Shown: in pieces, positions 11,393-25,100 of the stretch
Layout: every line of letters begins with the position of its first letter
Numbering within the stretch: the first letter of the stretch is position 1
Assembly: GCA_948567375.1 (NCBI GenBank)
Contig: OX419755.1
Location: 74,918,931 to 74,982,930, forward strand
Direction of reading: 5' to 3'
From: Lunularia cruciata
Taxonomy: Eukaryota > Streptophyta > Marchantiopsida > Lunulariales > Lunulariaceae
DNA: 64,000 nucleotides
Program-made: the position numbers and the translations under genes
Notes under the pieces: generated by a model
Told to the model about the DNA's origin: nothing
The model's database searches: none
Seen by the model: the letters and a program-made list of their open reading frames with translations, nothing else

Positions 11393-14300
11393 GGAGGTTG
11401 GCTGTTGAGCTCATCTTTCGAGCTTCGAAATAAATAAAGAACCACTAATGGAGTTGGGACATCAAATTTTTCCCTAATTTAGCAGTCATAGACACATTTC
11501 TGTCAGAAATACGTCACGGGGTAAGTAGGGCTAGACCTGCGACAGCGCTTCTGGGAATATGAACCTTATTTCTAGAATTCGGGTCTGTTCAGTATGCCTT
11601 CCTACTACCTAACGATTTGGTACACTAGTGATTGTTTGCAAGTCTATAACGAGGACATTGAGATGAAAAATTTGGACAAGGGAACTGATAGATAGTCTGG
11701 GCTTCTGCAATCCCATTGTGGTTTGCCAGGTGGTGTGATAAGGATTCTAGAAGAGACATCACTATTTTCGCAAATAAGGAAAGACAACTTAAGGGATGGT
11801 TACATATGTCCTGCTTGAGGAGGTTTGTCATTTAGTGCTTGAGGATAGTCGTCTAAGAACCAGAATATTCTGAATCAACAATGCAGGCAGAACTCTGGAA
11901 GGATTTTCGCTCCATTGGAGGTGAATCGGGGATGCCATAACAAACAAAGATTCATGCTGGGATCTGGGAGATTCTCAGGTTGTGAAAGTTGGTCCAATTT
12001 GCACCTCCACCATGCAGAGTATGAAAACCATACTTCAGCTTTTCGCCATCTCCTATGCTGGTATAATTTTAAGGATATTTTATAGTCAATCGATGCAATT
12101 TCCGATCAGTAATCGAAGAGACAGTTGATATCATGAAGGCATCGACAACTGTGCTTGATTATGCTTGTCCGAATGAAATGAAGCTCCGGCTGGAAGAAGG
12201 ATGTGAGATAGCATGTAGGTCTGTCGTTCAGTCTTCACTTCATGCTTCTTCAAAGTTGTGCTCCTCTGCACTTTTGCACATCTGAATCTTTCTTCTGTCC
12301 TGTAAAACCTCAAACCGTCTTCCTTGTCATGTGGAAAGAGAAGTCGTCCTTCTGTTCTGTTAGCGACTACTCCATGTTGCCCAAGTAAATGGTGGTGATG
12401 GATACACTCTATCCAGCTGTTACGGTAAAATGGCGATGGCTGATCACAAATATAAATCGATTTCTACGGTGAAGAAGAAATTGTTACACTCCCATCTTCG
12501 TTCACTTACCTCAACGTCAACGTCAAATTTAATATGGTATGTCACTGTCAATACTTTGACTGGTTCGGACGCCTTACTAAGTGACTTCAGTCTTTACACT
12601 AATTAGCCGCAGGCTAACCTCTGAAGTAGAAGTAGTAAATTGAATTTGGCTGTTATGAATCTAAAGAAAGAAGTTTCGATTTGCTCTTAATTCATTTCCT
12701 TTCTCCGTATCAGAGCTTTCTTAGATGAAATTAATGTCGAGTGATTGGTCGACACAAGAATCATCTGAATTGCTGCGTTGGTTCAAATTATACATATCTG
12801 TTCTTGGATCCCGTGAGCTTCTAGATCATGTCTAAACACGGCTCCCTCTTCTTGTATACAGGTTATACACGGAAGCTTACACAATAAAAACTATAATGAC
12901 ACTGTAAATGTACGAAATGACACCACTTAACAATATACATACGTTTCAAATAACGAGTTTGACGTGTATGAAATTAAAATAGGTGAGAAATATGAAGTTG
13001 TCGCAGCCTGATAACAACATGAAGTGAAACAACAATATTCATGTGGTATATAAGCAATTCGAATGAGCTGTGTAAATACAAAGGAACTAAATTTGTCTAA
13101 GCATAGTATTTCATGTCTGATGAATAATTGAGTACAACATACATAACTCAACTGACAGGCATCAAATGTCTTATATCAACCTGGGGCCTTCTGGAGAACC
13201 TGCAAATCCTCAACATAGAGACATGATAATCAAGATTGTCTTATCTAGCGCATATAACCACAGTTATGGAAACAATGTAAACATGTATATCATCAACTAG
13301 AGGAGGACATTCTTCCCACTACCAACGAGATGACCTGCAAAGCCCCGTTAACCCCCCTGGGATGAAGTCAAGTAGGAGAATAACACGGACACGCAGGGCT
13401 CACCAATTTTAGCTAAACTCAAAAGTATGAGTTATTGTATTTGAAGGTGGTGACATGATAAACTCCCTGGATTTAAAACATAAGATCAGATTTGTTTTTA
13501 AGGTTCAATTTTCTTTCTAAAGCCTTTCTTTCTATATACCACTCTTAACATCTATCTGAAACTAATTTTAATCATGTGACATATGTATATCTCTATATAT
13601 AATTAGATATATTTTTGGATAATTTTATACATCTACTTGTGCTTATGAAATAGTACTAAAATATTATTTATTGGAATTAAGTTTAGCTAAACCTTTAGAA
13701 TTTATAAATTCATCATTTTAATTAAATTGTGAAATATAATAAAAGTAAATCTACTTTAATTTATATGATTATCCCTATCAAGAGTACCTTCATTACGGGG
13801 TACCTTCATAGAGTAAGAAGCTAAACTTATGGCCTAGAACTTATGAAACAGGTATCTCCACCAAGTAGAGGACGATTCCCATTTACACTCGATAATTTTA
13901 CATGGAGAGTGGGGAATAAGCAAGATGGAGGGAATTGTGGTCTCTTTTGGCTCTTTTGCAGTGTTGTTATATACTCTTCTCCCTTAACACATCAATATGT
14001 GTTTATTTGTATATGAAATACAGGATATGCAGAGGAAGTGTTTGCAGGGTAGAATAAGTGCATGATCAAAATGATAGTTAACGGAATCAATATGAAAGTG
14101 TACGAATAACATGTGTCAAATAGTGTTTGCAAATGGGTAAGTCTCAACTTTATTTTAGTCTATCAGTGTTATTCTAATGGTTGTAAGTCTCTATATTATT
14201 ATCAATATCCTCTAAAGATTTAACCTTCTGTTGATTTCTAATCTCACTTGTCTCCTGTACTCGCGAGAGTAAACTCAGGATTATCTTCGTCTTACCTAAA

Positions 14301-16430
14301 CTTGTTGGGTGATAAAAGTGAGGGCACAAACTGTCATCATCATGCTGTAAGAGATAACAAATAACAAATATTGTGGTCATATGACTCATCCACTTGTAGT
14401 GTATATCTCCAAGACTAGCATATTAATAACCACAAGATGAGAGGAAAGCAAAGGTACAAAAAGTACACACTATGCAAAAGACACCATAGACACTATAGAT
14501 AGTAGGTATATTTCACTACGCCAAATTGATAGAGATTTTATTTATGCACACAGTTCACTTTCTCACACTCAAAACTACTCTGTGTTATGATGTCACTAAA
14601 GATTCTAATGATCTTCCTATCGAGTGCTCTCAAAGATGACAAGAAGGTCGGGAAGGAAGAATTGTGCAAAGTAGGTAAATTGGTTGATAAGCAATATTGG
14701 AGGAGCATACACCAATGAAACCAATGGATCTCCTTGTAAAGGAAGTTTAATACATAAAGGATATATTCTACAAGGGTGGCATCTAAGAAGTCAAATCAGA
14801 GACAAAGGGTGACAAAGTCCTCAAACCCTACTGCACTCAAAGAATGCATAAGTAATCTATAGATATAATATAGTCCTTTGGAAGTTGGAGATGAGGAGAG
14901 AACCTAAAGAAGATAAGTTCTACACTTTGATACCCTAGAAGATGAAGCTTGATAGTCAAGTGATCTACAAGGCCAAAAATTTATATATCATCTGCCAAGG
15001 AAAGAAACACATAATTTGGCATAGCCAAAGTAGTAGATCAAAGGCACTCCAGTGCAAGAACTATACTAGTACTTAACACTTAAGTAGTTGATGTAAAAAA
15101 TAAACACTTGCTATTATTATAGCCCCTCAATTTACTAATTAAAACTACTAAAGGAAAAATCTCTTTGAAAGCAATTCCTAAGATGCTCATAAACTATTTT
15201 AGACGAACCTCTTGAGAAGAGGCATGGAGTAGTAAACAATACATATGGCAAAAGTTATATATAAAAGCATAATAACTCCTTATGTTAATACTCTAAGATC
15301 TTTGATTTTACTACCTCTCCTAATGGAGGATGTAATAGGTGTAAGGAGTAAATAATATCATCAATAGAATTAACTATAGACAAAAGATATAGAGCTTGTG
15401 CCATTTACTATACTCTCTCGCTTATCGCAAGATCATACTTTGTTGTGATTGAATGAATCTGTAATATTTTGTGATTGAAACTATCTCCTCAAATATATTA
15501 TGTAAACAAACTCCTCTTGATGGTCCAATCCTTAACTAAATATTTTGAAATCTAACTGTATTTATCTCTACACCACATCCCCCTAGTATAATAACTATAC
15601 TATCTTAGGAGTAAGAGAAACAAGAACTGTGCTAACTTGTACGAAGGATTAGTGCCAATTGAGTAAACAAAGAGTTTATCTAACTTAATCATTGAATGCA
15701 AAAGAATACTTATGGAGTAAACAAGGACATGTAAAATCAATCTCAAATAGCTTTAAAATATAACGCAAATACTCACCACTCTCATGACTTGATATGGATA
15801 TGCAAAATGGTCGATGAAAGAATTAACATACACCAAATGTTAAGAATGTTTATTACATAGCATACTCACTTGGGTATCCCAAGTGATCCAATCATAATCA
15901 ATGTGCATCTTTCCCGAATGTGAAGGATGCTTATGTAAAAACATCCCTCACTTGGGCTATCCCAAGTGATCCAATCAGAATCAATGCGCATTTTTTCCAA
16001 GGGGTCTTTACCTTCCATGGTAAACAGTCTATAATACATTGGCTATGGTGTATGCACTGCTCTAGATGGCAGCACATGGGAAGTAAAACCATAACTAGTA
16101 CAACAATAACTATAGTAATAGAGATGCTTCATTTTGTATCTCTTCATATCCAAAAACCATAACTCATTCACATTCTAGCTTATATAAATAAATGGTAACT
16201 CTTAAAACCGTTTAAACTATAAATACTTATTACTTCTATTTCATAACTCTAAATCATTTTTCTACGTTCAAATAGAACCAAGAGATGAGAAACAAAATAT
16301 CCCAAGTATACTTTTCAAACTAGACTCAAGTAGAAACCAAAAGATGTGAAACAAAATATCCCAACCCATCACTGGTGGGAGAACGTCTCAATTGGTAAAC
16401 CATATCTCTCATGGATCCTTCATTTTACGC
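11393..16430. other. Intergenic region, AT-rich, probable old TE sequence
   Basis: Up to about 12.9 kb the composition is mixed and no gene is visible. From 12.9 to 16.4 kb the sequence is strongly AT-rich and CpG-poor, with many stops in all frames, as in decayed methylated transposons. I could not assign it to a family. A roughly 45-bp repeat occurs twice (15866-15909 and 15948-15992). Each copy contains the palindrome CACTTGGG-(3-4 nt)-CCCAAGTG. Confidence 0.45.
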
Positions 16431-18087
16431 ATGTGAGGAGACTGCTTCTTGTCTACAAATACCTTTCTATTGATGATATAGTTCAAGAAGTTTGTGGTGT
16501 GCCGGTTAGCTGACGTTTCGAGTAGCAGAGAGTTTGTGCTGAACACGATGATGCTTTCTGATCTTCAATCCGAGTCCGGGAAGGTCATGAGATTCAAGCT
16601 TTAGACCCCGTGACGAGCACACTTGACCGAACAGATCAATCCATATATGCCAGGGTGAAAGCTCAACAGCAACTTATCAGTAAGGGGATCAACTATTGCT
16701 CTAACCTGGGCCCGCATTGGAACAAGAGATTGTCATGAGTCCCTCTCAATCAGTGCGCAATTTCTCGCGTCTTGTTACGCTGCTGGTCTCGATTTTACCA
16801 TGTTCAGGTGCCTGACAGGATGTTTGGTCACGTTTGCAGCAGTGTTTGTGAACGATTTATACTTAAACGAGTGATGAACTTAAGTGAAGGTGCAAGGTCG
16901 AATGGAAACTTAAATTGATCTATTGCGTTGTTTTCTATTCTGAAAAATTAGTGAAGTCGCGTTCTCGACGGTAAATAAAACTCTTATATTTTCGCCAGTT
17001 GATCTTTTCTCCTGACATGTCCTCGGAGTATTCCACATCAACTGTATCTACCGATCAATTGTGTATGATTATCTGGAAGTGAGGTGGTCTAATGTAAAGC
17101 CCTCAGCAGAGAAAAGATCCTTAGACAAAGCGAAGTCCCATCGTAAGCTGGGCCGAAACTTGTGGGGGAATGCCAGTCTGAGTAGAGATCTGATTCTTCA
17201 CTCGGAAAACAGCATGAGCTTAATTTCTGCAGCAGTTCGGATCTCTCGGCTGAGCAGGGGGCCTCTCCCCTCCCCTCCGCTTCCCTGGCCCCCGCACTGG
17301 ATCGCTCGCTCTCAAGTGTTTGCTGACAGAAGGAATTCACGCCGTCCGTCCCTTGAGCAGTGGTAGTAGCTAGATCTCGTCACCGGGCGGGCTTAAGGAT
17401 TCTGGAATCAAGCAGAAACCATAACGTTGAAAGAACTGTTACTGGTGTCACCAAAATATCAATCCCCTACCCCTCGCCTGATGGTAATCAGATTGAGGTT
17501 CACTAGATTTAAGTAAAGTGGACAATGAATCTAAAGGAGGCAGTTCAGTTTGTTATCAGTGGCTCCGGGAGAAAATCCTGGTTTCTCCAAGTATGGAAGT
17601 CCACTGCACAAGAGTGTTTGTTTGAACTGCATGATGAGGAAATCGGAAGATAAGAACATGGAATCAAAGCAGCCAGTGAGCCCGTGCTCCCGTTGAGCTG
17701 CTCAGGTCCATAACCGAGATGGAGATCTGAACTTACACTGCCAACCACTCGCAAGGTAACCGCCAAAGAATCGGCTCTTATATTAAGGACATTTCAACGG
17801 CCTCGACTTCCTGGGAGTAGTATATGTAATCTTTATGAGGCCCGGCCCCATATATACAGCAGCACTGCAGTTGTGGTATAATACAGACACTCAACCGTCT
17901 ACCAAGAGCTTTTCCTGCCTTGGCTAGGTGGCTGGATCGTCTCAAGGCTCTAGCCGTTCTGCTTCTCGTTGCCTAAAGAGGACCACAATTTTCCACTCGT
18001 TATGCCATTCTGAGGTCATCCAGACAGAAGAGGTTCAGCAAAATCCTGTTGCAAGAAAAACTTGTTGAAAGGAAGACTGAGACATTA
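16431..18087. other. Upstream region of the pectate lyase gene
   Basis: Composition returns to gene-like, with normal CpG. The open frames at 17,061-17,366 (+) and 17,545-17,766 (-) have no recognisable motif. A likely core promoter TATA at 17849-17859 (catatatacag) lies about 230 bp before the chosen ATG. The intervening stretch would then be the 5' leader. Confidence 0.4.
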
Positions 18088-20783
18088 ATGAGCATGAAGT
18101 TCCAAGTATGCAAACCCAAGACCTCAATGAAGTTCTTAGTATTTAGTATAGGTTTTGCATTGCTGATGATCGTGGGAACGGCAGATCAGGCAATAGATCC
18201 ATCAACGATCATGCTTCAAAAACTGGATGCTGTGATCACAGCCTTGGAGAAGGCACAGAAAGCGCCAGTGATCTGCAAAGGTTGTGGCTCGGGATTAGCA
18301 GCTGCAATCTCTGGTGCAAACGATGCCCAACTCTTAATATCGTCCAACCAACTGCAGGTGGCTAGACAGAAAGTGGCTGCTGCAAGGAACTCTACTACCA
18401 AGTGCCAAGAACTTCTTCGTCGAACTAGCGTTAAGGTAAAGCTAATCTGCATTCCCCCTCAAATCATGTACTCTTTTGTGGTTAGCGGACAAGCATGCGA
18501 ACGAGGTATCTGCTGGTCATGTCGTGCTCCTCTTTTGGGGTTCTAGCAATCTCAACATCTTTTCCTTGAAGCCCATTAGTCATTATAAGTGAACTGGAAT
18601 TCCTTAGGATTGGACTTTGTCCAATCCTAAGGGATCAAAGCCCAAATTCACCCGATTGTAATCGGCTATACGAGAAGCAGAAACACCAGCTCCAACTCCA
18701 CCTTGTTTATGTGCTCATTAGTTGCGAATCTTATGCTTCCAAGTTGGATGAACTTTAGTATATATTAGTGTTTGATCTTCATGGTTCGTTGTGTGTTGTT
18801 CCAGTCTCCAATGCCTGCAGCTCTCTTTCGCCTGACATCACGAGCAGATCGAGAGCTCGAGGAAGTGGAAGCCTATCTGCCCTTTGACGATAGCGTAGTC
18901 TGGACTGGTAGTTTTGACTTCAGCGAAGCATTGGAAAACTATACCCGGTCATTCAGTCACCAAGTCGACAATGCAGGTTTAATCTATCTCTTGACAAAGA
19001 CATTGCAGATTTACTTTCCTTCATCTTCTAGTGGTGATTCTCAGGTGGACAAAGTGGTGAAACAGAACAAACTTATTTGGACCAGCATGATGCTTCTCAC
19101 ACAGATCTGGGATTAGTCGCCTTTCCTTGTTGTATGTTCACGAAGGTTCAAGTTTCATCCTCATCTGAGTGTCATACAGCTTAGTCCTGAACACAAATAC
19201 GAGCTTCACCAAGTCTTCAATCTGTGTTGATTTCTGTCTGTCTGCAGGTACTGATGGGCTGCCACAGATAACATGTCCTTCAAATCTGGTTGATGGAACC
19301 ACATGCCAGTATGCAGCATGTGCCAGAGGCCGTGGCCTAGTGAGTTGCTCGATTGGATTCGCTAAGGGTGTGGTTGGAGGATACCACGGATTGGATTACA
19401 CAGTCACAAGAGACGACGATGTTCCAGAGAATCCACCCCCTGGAACTTTGAGATACGGGCTGAATCTTGCAAAAACTCATCCAGGGGGAGCTTGGATCAC
19501 CTTCTCCAGGGACATGGTAATCGAACTCCGAGGCATGATGTGGGTTCACAGCCACACCACAGTCGATGGCCGTGGCTTCAATATAACTCTGCAGAAGCAC
19601 AGCATGGTGGTCGGTGGTGCGAAGCAGGTGATTCTGGAGAATTTCGGTATAAACACAGTGCGAGGTGGAGATACGGTCCACATCTTCTCGGGCTCCTCGA
19701 AAGTTTGGGTCGATCATTTGACCTCGTTTGGGGGGGATCTCGGTTTGGTAAGTGTGCTGCAAGGATCGAGCGATGTGACCATCTCCAATTGTAGGCTGCA
19801 AAACCATAATTTCAACATGCTGTTAGGCGCTTCCGATCATGACGAGCAGGACAGGGAGTTGCGAGTCACTGTGTTTCGTAATCATTTTATCGACTCCATG
19901 CAGCGAATGCCCCACTGCCGGTGTGTACCTCACCCATGATTGCAGCTTCCGTCCTTCAATGTGTACAGTGGGTTAGAGTTCTTCCCTCAAGATGGAAACT
20001 ACAGCAGTTAGTCTGGTCTTTATTCCAGATGAAATAATCGTGTTCACAACAAGCATCTCTTGTCGGTCATCTACAATGATTTGCCTTAACTATTCTTACG
20101 GTAGAAAATATATGGCTGCTTCACCAAACATACTACTTAATCTGGGTCTGATGACTTCAGCAATGGCAACTAGTCTTGTATTCGAAGAATATTGGTCTCT
20201 ACACTCGCTTTTCTGGTCTTTAGTATTGACTAGTTAGCTTAATCAATTTGGGCTCAACTTTGAACGTGATTGAAAAGCATATTTAGTCTCGATTAGCGCA
20301 GAGAATCAGTCATCTAGACCATTTCGTTCGCTTTGATGCACCAAAAGACTGCTGACTTAACAAGAATCGGTGACTGGAATCCTTTCTTTATTCTTCTGTA
20401 GGTGGGGATGGTGTCATGTGGTGAACAACCTATACACCAATTGGGGGTACTACGCCATCGGAGCTCGAGTGAATGCTCGAGTGAGGACGGAGAACAACGT
20501 TTTCATGCCTGGCAAGATCAGAGAAGTGACTCCTTGGCACCCAGGAGCAGCAGCTGGCTCGTTCGATATGAGTGCCAGAATCGAATCGAGAGGCGATTTG
20601 CTTCTCAACGGAGCTACGTTCCATCAGTTCCTCACTGCCACCCACGACGTCAAACCTCCCTATCCGAATGGAGAGTACCCCCCTGTGATCGGGGCGGACA
20701 AAATATACCGCTTTGTTCAGAATTGTGCCGGCCAGCAGACTCAAAAGACTGTGTTCACCTGCCAGCACTCATCGCTTGTCTGA
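18088..20783 (+). CDS. Pectate lyase (polysaccharide lyase family 1), secreted, four exons
   Basis: It is predicted to cleave de-esterified homogalacturonan by beta-elimination in the cell wall. Exons 18088..18435, 18805..18976, 19248..19920 and 20402..20783 total 1575 nt, giving 524 aa. The start region contains a hydrophobic signal-like stretch (KFLVFSIGFALLMIVGTA). The ATG at 18088 was chosen as the first ATG in frame, and 18127 is an alternative just before the hydrophobic core. Residues about 40-170 form a non-catalytic N-terminal part. The parallel beta-helix domain follows with GLPQITCPS, VDGRGFNIT, VWVDH (326-330) and RMPHCR (393-398). The WGWCHVVNNLYTNWGYYAIG segment matches the usual post-RxPxxR block. 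An oddity: the canonical DGLID calcium-site segment reads DLGLVS (337-342), so the second acidic ligand is replaced by Ser. The enzyme may have altered calcium dependence or low activity. Intron 1 carries a perfect 13-bp hairpin. Confidence 0.9.
18602..18632. repeat. Perfect 13-bp inverted repeat in pectate lyase intron 1
   Basis: The arms 18602-18614 (ccttaggattgga) and 18620-18632 are exact reverse complements around a 5-nt loop. It lies inside an intron, so it could form a hairpin in the pre-mRNA. The sequence alone shows no function. Confidence 0.85.
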
Positions 20784-22154
20784 AGTTTTCAACCCCAGCA
20801 GCAGCAGCAAAAACAAGTTGTAGAGGCACCTCTGTCAATACTTATAAAGTTACTCCCTTCTTCCTTTTACTTTCTCAATCTCGTTGCTCTTCAATCTTGT
20901 AAAGAGGAAAGAACCCTTTCATATCCACTCTTATAAATACGATGATCTATTTACTCATACAACATCATCAAACTCACATCAAACGAATTGTATGGGTTTC
21001 TTTCTCGGAGCTAAAGTCCAACTAAATTCATTGAGGGCCACATGAACATGCTAATGTGAAATAGATGTACATGAGCGATTCAAGCCCAAAACTAACCAAC
21101 CCACAAGCAAAAAGAAAGTTGAGGAACTCCTACGTACAAGGAGAGGTCAATTGCGAGGATTTTGTCCTTGCTTGTCAACGACCATGGACAGAAGGTGGCT
21201 TTTGGGAAACAAGAGAAGCGTAAACTAGCTTTCTCCGTCGTCATTGGACCCGATTAGGGTGATGGATGGAAACCCATAGGCTAACTACCTACAGAACTCA
21301 GTGACCCACATTGCAGTGACCCACTTGATGGGGTCTTCCCATCCTTCATTTTTCCTACGCGGTCGCCTTTCTCTCATTGCAATCAGGAGAGTTCATACAT
21401 ATCTATAACATCAACGCTGCTACTACTACTACTGGTGACGACAACAGATTGATAGACGACGGTTTCTTTCCATGAAGGCATTCAAGTGCACCAGATGTAG
21501 ATGTAAACTGTAGTGAGTCGTAGCAATCCATCCATCCATTCATCCATCCGTCCATGCTTTGGTTGTCTCTCTGCGGTTTTTACAAGGCATGTCGTAAACA
21601 GCAGATCCGAAGGAAGAGGAGAAAGTCCGTTTGTTACGACCCTCCTCCCTCCCTCCCTGTAGCCCTCTCTCTCTGTGTCAACTACTGCACACAAAAACAC
21701 AGAGCATAGCAGTACCGTGTGTATGTGTGTGTGCAGCACCACCCACCAACCTAATTCTTCTTCTGTCAAGTGGTGGTAAAGTTTGCCTATCTCCAGTGGT
21801 GTCTCTTCTGCCTGCACTTCACGTTTCTATCTCTGTCTCTCTCTCTCTCTCGTGATTGACAGACAGACAGACATCCGCAATTACGGTGGGGAAGATAGAT
21901 CGGATCTCTGCAAATCATTCTTTACGATTGATTTCACTGTCTGGAATTTGAATCGCCGAGGTGAATTATAATTAGCAGCAGGAGCAGCAGCGCCAGGAAC
22001 GAGGGGGAGGGAGCCATGAGCAGTAATTGCGAAATTTAAGATCATTGGAAGAGGAGAGGAGAATTTTATTGTTGTTGTTGTTGCTGCTGCTGCCGCTGCT
22101 GCTGCTGCTAGGTAGTAAGTAGTGCGCAGCCCAGGGAGGTGTGAAGGGTTAATT
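20784..22154. other. Intergenic region and IDH leader with microsatellites and a LINE tail
   Basis: At 21327-21368 there is a 42-bp segment nearly identical to 57168-57210 and related to the 3' end of the LINE at 47.6 kb. At 21530-21560 there is a (TCCA)n-like tract, at 21834-21852 a (CT)n tract and at 21860-21872 a (GACA)n tract. At 22068-22109 a (GTT)n run passes into an imperfect (GCT)n run just upstream of the IDH ATG, presumably inside the 5' UTR. Confidence 0.7.
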
Positions 22155-25100
22155 ATGGCTAAGCTCAGGGTTGGTTCTCTTACTCGTCAATGGTCGCAGC
22201 TCAGATCTGCTTACCAGGTTTTGGGAGGACAATCCCCGCAGCAGATCGATGGGCAATGCCTGAAAAATGGGCAACAGACGCGCTCCATCACGTACATGCC
22301 CAGGCCTGGGGACGGGGCACCGAGGGCTGTGACACTCCTTCCAGGTGATGGGATAGGGCCACTGGTAACTGGAGCAGTGGTTCAGGTCATGAAGGCAATG
22401 CACGCCCCAGTGTATTTTGAGACCTACGAAGTATCAGGCAAAATGGACAAGGTGCCTCAGGAGGTTATTGATTCTATTAAGAAAAATAAAGTATGCCTCA
22501 AGGGTGGATTGGCCACACCAGTGGGAGGAGGAGTGAGTTCTCTTAACGTGCAATTGAGGAAGGAATTGGATTTGTTTGCTTCTTTGGTGCACTGCTTCAA
22601 TCTGCCTGGACTCAAGACACGTCATGACAATGTAAACATTGTGGTTATTCGGGAGAACACCGAGGGAGAGTACTCGGGATTGGAGCACGAGGTCGTTCCC
22701 GGAGTCGTTGAGAGCCTTAAGGTATGTATGGTTCCTGCCAAGCAGTCTTTTCATTTTCCAGGTTTCCCAATTTCGAATCTCTTCCTTGGTTTTGGTAAAG
22801 ATCGCCGGCTTTGCATTTCTTACTTGTTTTTCTCTTGCTCTCGTTGAGAAGGCGACCTACAATCGGATTCCATTTTTGTTAGAATGTTTGGGTCTACTTT
22901 GTCACCGTTGAAAAAAACCTGGAATCCATCCTCAGAGCAGGCAATGCCATCTATTTTCGGAAGGCTAGCCAATCCGAGGACCCATTGGAACATCCACACT
23001 CTTGGCAGCGCGGTCAAGAGTTCAGGTTTTCATCCATTGTGTAACTTTTTTTGCTGCATCAGATAATGCGCAGACGCCTTCTCACGTAAGAAGCAAGGAG
23101 ATTTGTTTTAAGCTTCAACTTTTGTAGCAGTTTTACAGACCGTTTTGAACCCCAAACGTGAGTCCTGAAGTACGAGACTGCATATTACCAACAGGAGATA
23201 GAAGCGTAAACTACTGTAGTCAGTTTATCCCGTCAATCCATTTATACTGTTTGACACATCTACTCGAACGATCCTTTTGGGTTGTCGATTGAAATATATT
23301 CGAAACCTTCTTGAGCGAATGCGTTGGAATAGTAGCCTGAACGAATTCAGATTATCCTTCCAGAAAAGGCTTAGTACTAAGCATGCTAAAAACTGAAAAC
23401 CCATAACAGTCATGAACTGCAAGCAGCAACAAATCTTCTTTCGAACTTGTTTCAGATGCTTGAAGGCGGTATTGTCACTTTCCTTTAGAAGTATTATGAA
23501 GAGGAACAGAGGGAGTGGATGAATGCAAATGAAGCGTCTCATCTTTGTGATCGTCCTTTAGAATGCATCTTATATTTTCATCTTAATTTTAAGGGTCCAG
23601 TACAGCTGAAGTTGGTTCTCTGGAAGAGCAGAGTTCATAAATGCTTCAAATTGCGCTATTTTCGTAGTATCTCTTGAGTTGCCTCGTACAGATGGGTCGC
23701 GTCTGTAGGCCCATCTTCACAAGCCAATCACTTGTCCTCTCGATCCTTGTGAACGCATGGCTTTCATGTTGAATCCTTCTATCACGTTTTCCTTGAGATG
23801 GAAACTATACCCGACGGTAGGCGTCATATGCTTCAGCAAGGAGAAAAAGTCAAAATCCACTTACAACTTCTCGTCTTCGAGAAGTCCCTATAGAGTGTCC
23901 TGTTTGTCCCAATCATTGTATTTCTTTCCTCTAATATGAAAACTAGTCCTTGTATTTCAACTGACTCATTGGTAACCAATAGGTGATCACGAAGTTTTGC
24001 TCGGAGCGAATTGCGAAGTACGCATTTGAGTACGCCTATCTCAATGGTAGGAAAACGGTTACTGCTGTCCACAAGGCCAACATTATGAAGCTTGCCGATG
24101 GACTTTTTCTGGAATCATGCCGGGAAATTGCGAAGAAGTACCCAAGTGTCAACTACAATGAAGTTATCGTTGACAACTGCTGCATGCAGCTGGTTTCGAA
24201 GCCTCAACAGTTTGATGTCATGGTGCGTATTAGACAATCTTGTCATTCTGCAACGCTGACATAAGAAGCACACTTCATGTTGCCTTACTTGAAGTGCATG
24301 TTTCCTTACTTGTTTCTAACTAGCCTGGTCTTGCCTTCTTTCATCGGGTCCATCAATTTTGTGAATCTACGGATATCATTCTCTCTGGTAGATCCAGTTG
24401 GAGCTGATTTTGAATGGGCCTGCCTTAATTGGTGTCTTAACCAAGTTGTAGTTCATGGCTACCTCGGTGGACCAAATACATATTTCCTAGTAGTTAGCAC
24501 GTTTGTAAGTCTGCGCTTCCTTATTGCCTGCTACCTCTTGTCAGATCCACATCATTCTCTGAGTCTACTGTCTCCATAAGTTCGGCTGTCATAACGGTTC
24601 ATTGCTGTACTCTTGCTCAAGATTCTGGAGTGGGCAGCATTCCTCGTGGTGATGGTAATTCTCTTATAACGCGTACGGTGGTTCTTCAGGTTACACCGAA
24701 TCTGTATGGAACTCTAGTGGCAAACACCGCTGCTGGTATCGCAGGCGGTACTGGAGTGATGCCTGGAGGTTAGTTCTCTTTCTTTGCTTTCGCTTGCTAC
24801 CCACCCACTTAAATCCCTTTGGATTGAGTATTGCTTTCTGGCTACGTTTTTGAGCGGCAAACAATCAAGGAAAGAATTGAGTTTTAATCTAGCCTGAAGC
24901 CCCAAGATCTTGACGGAAAATAACTAAGTAGCCGGTTCGACCATTCTGGATGGGTACTGTTCTTATCCAGTGATTGTTTGCCTGCCTTGTCCTTTAAATT
25001 CAATTCTTCGTTTTCACGATGCAAGTCTGCTTTTGAGCTGGTTGTCTATCGAATCTTATGGCTCTCTAAATTCAGGCTTGAAATCATATGGCAGGAAATG

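Noticed and set aside
19337-19807. 156-codon minus-strand frame inside pectate lyase exon 3
   Set aside because: It is a shadow of the strongly conserved + strand exon.
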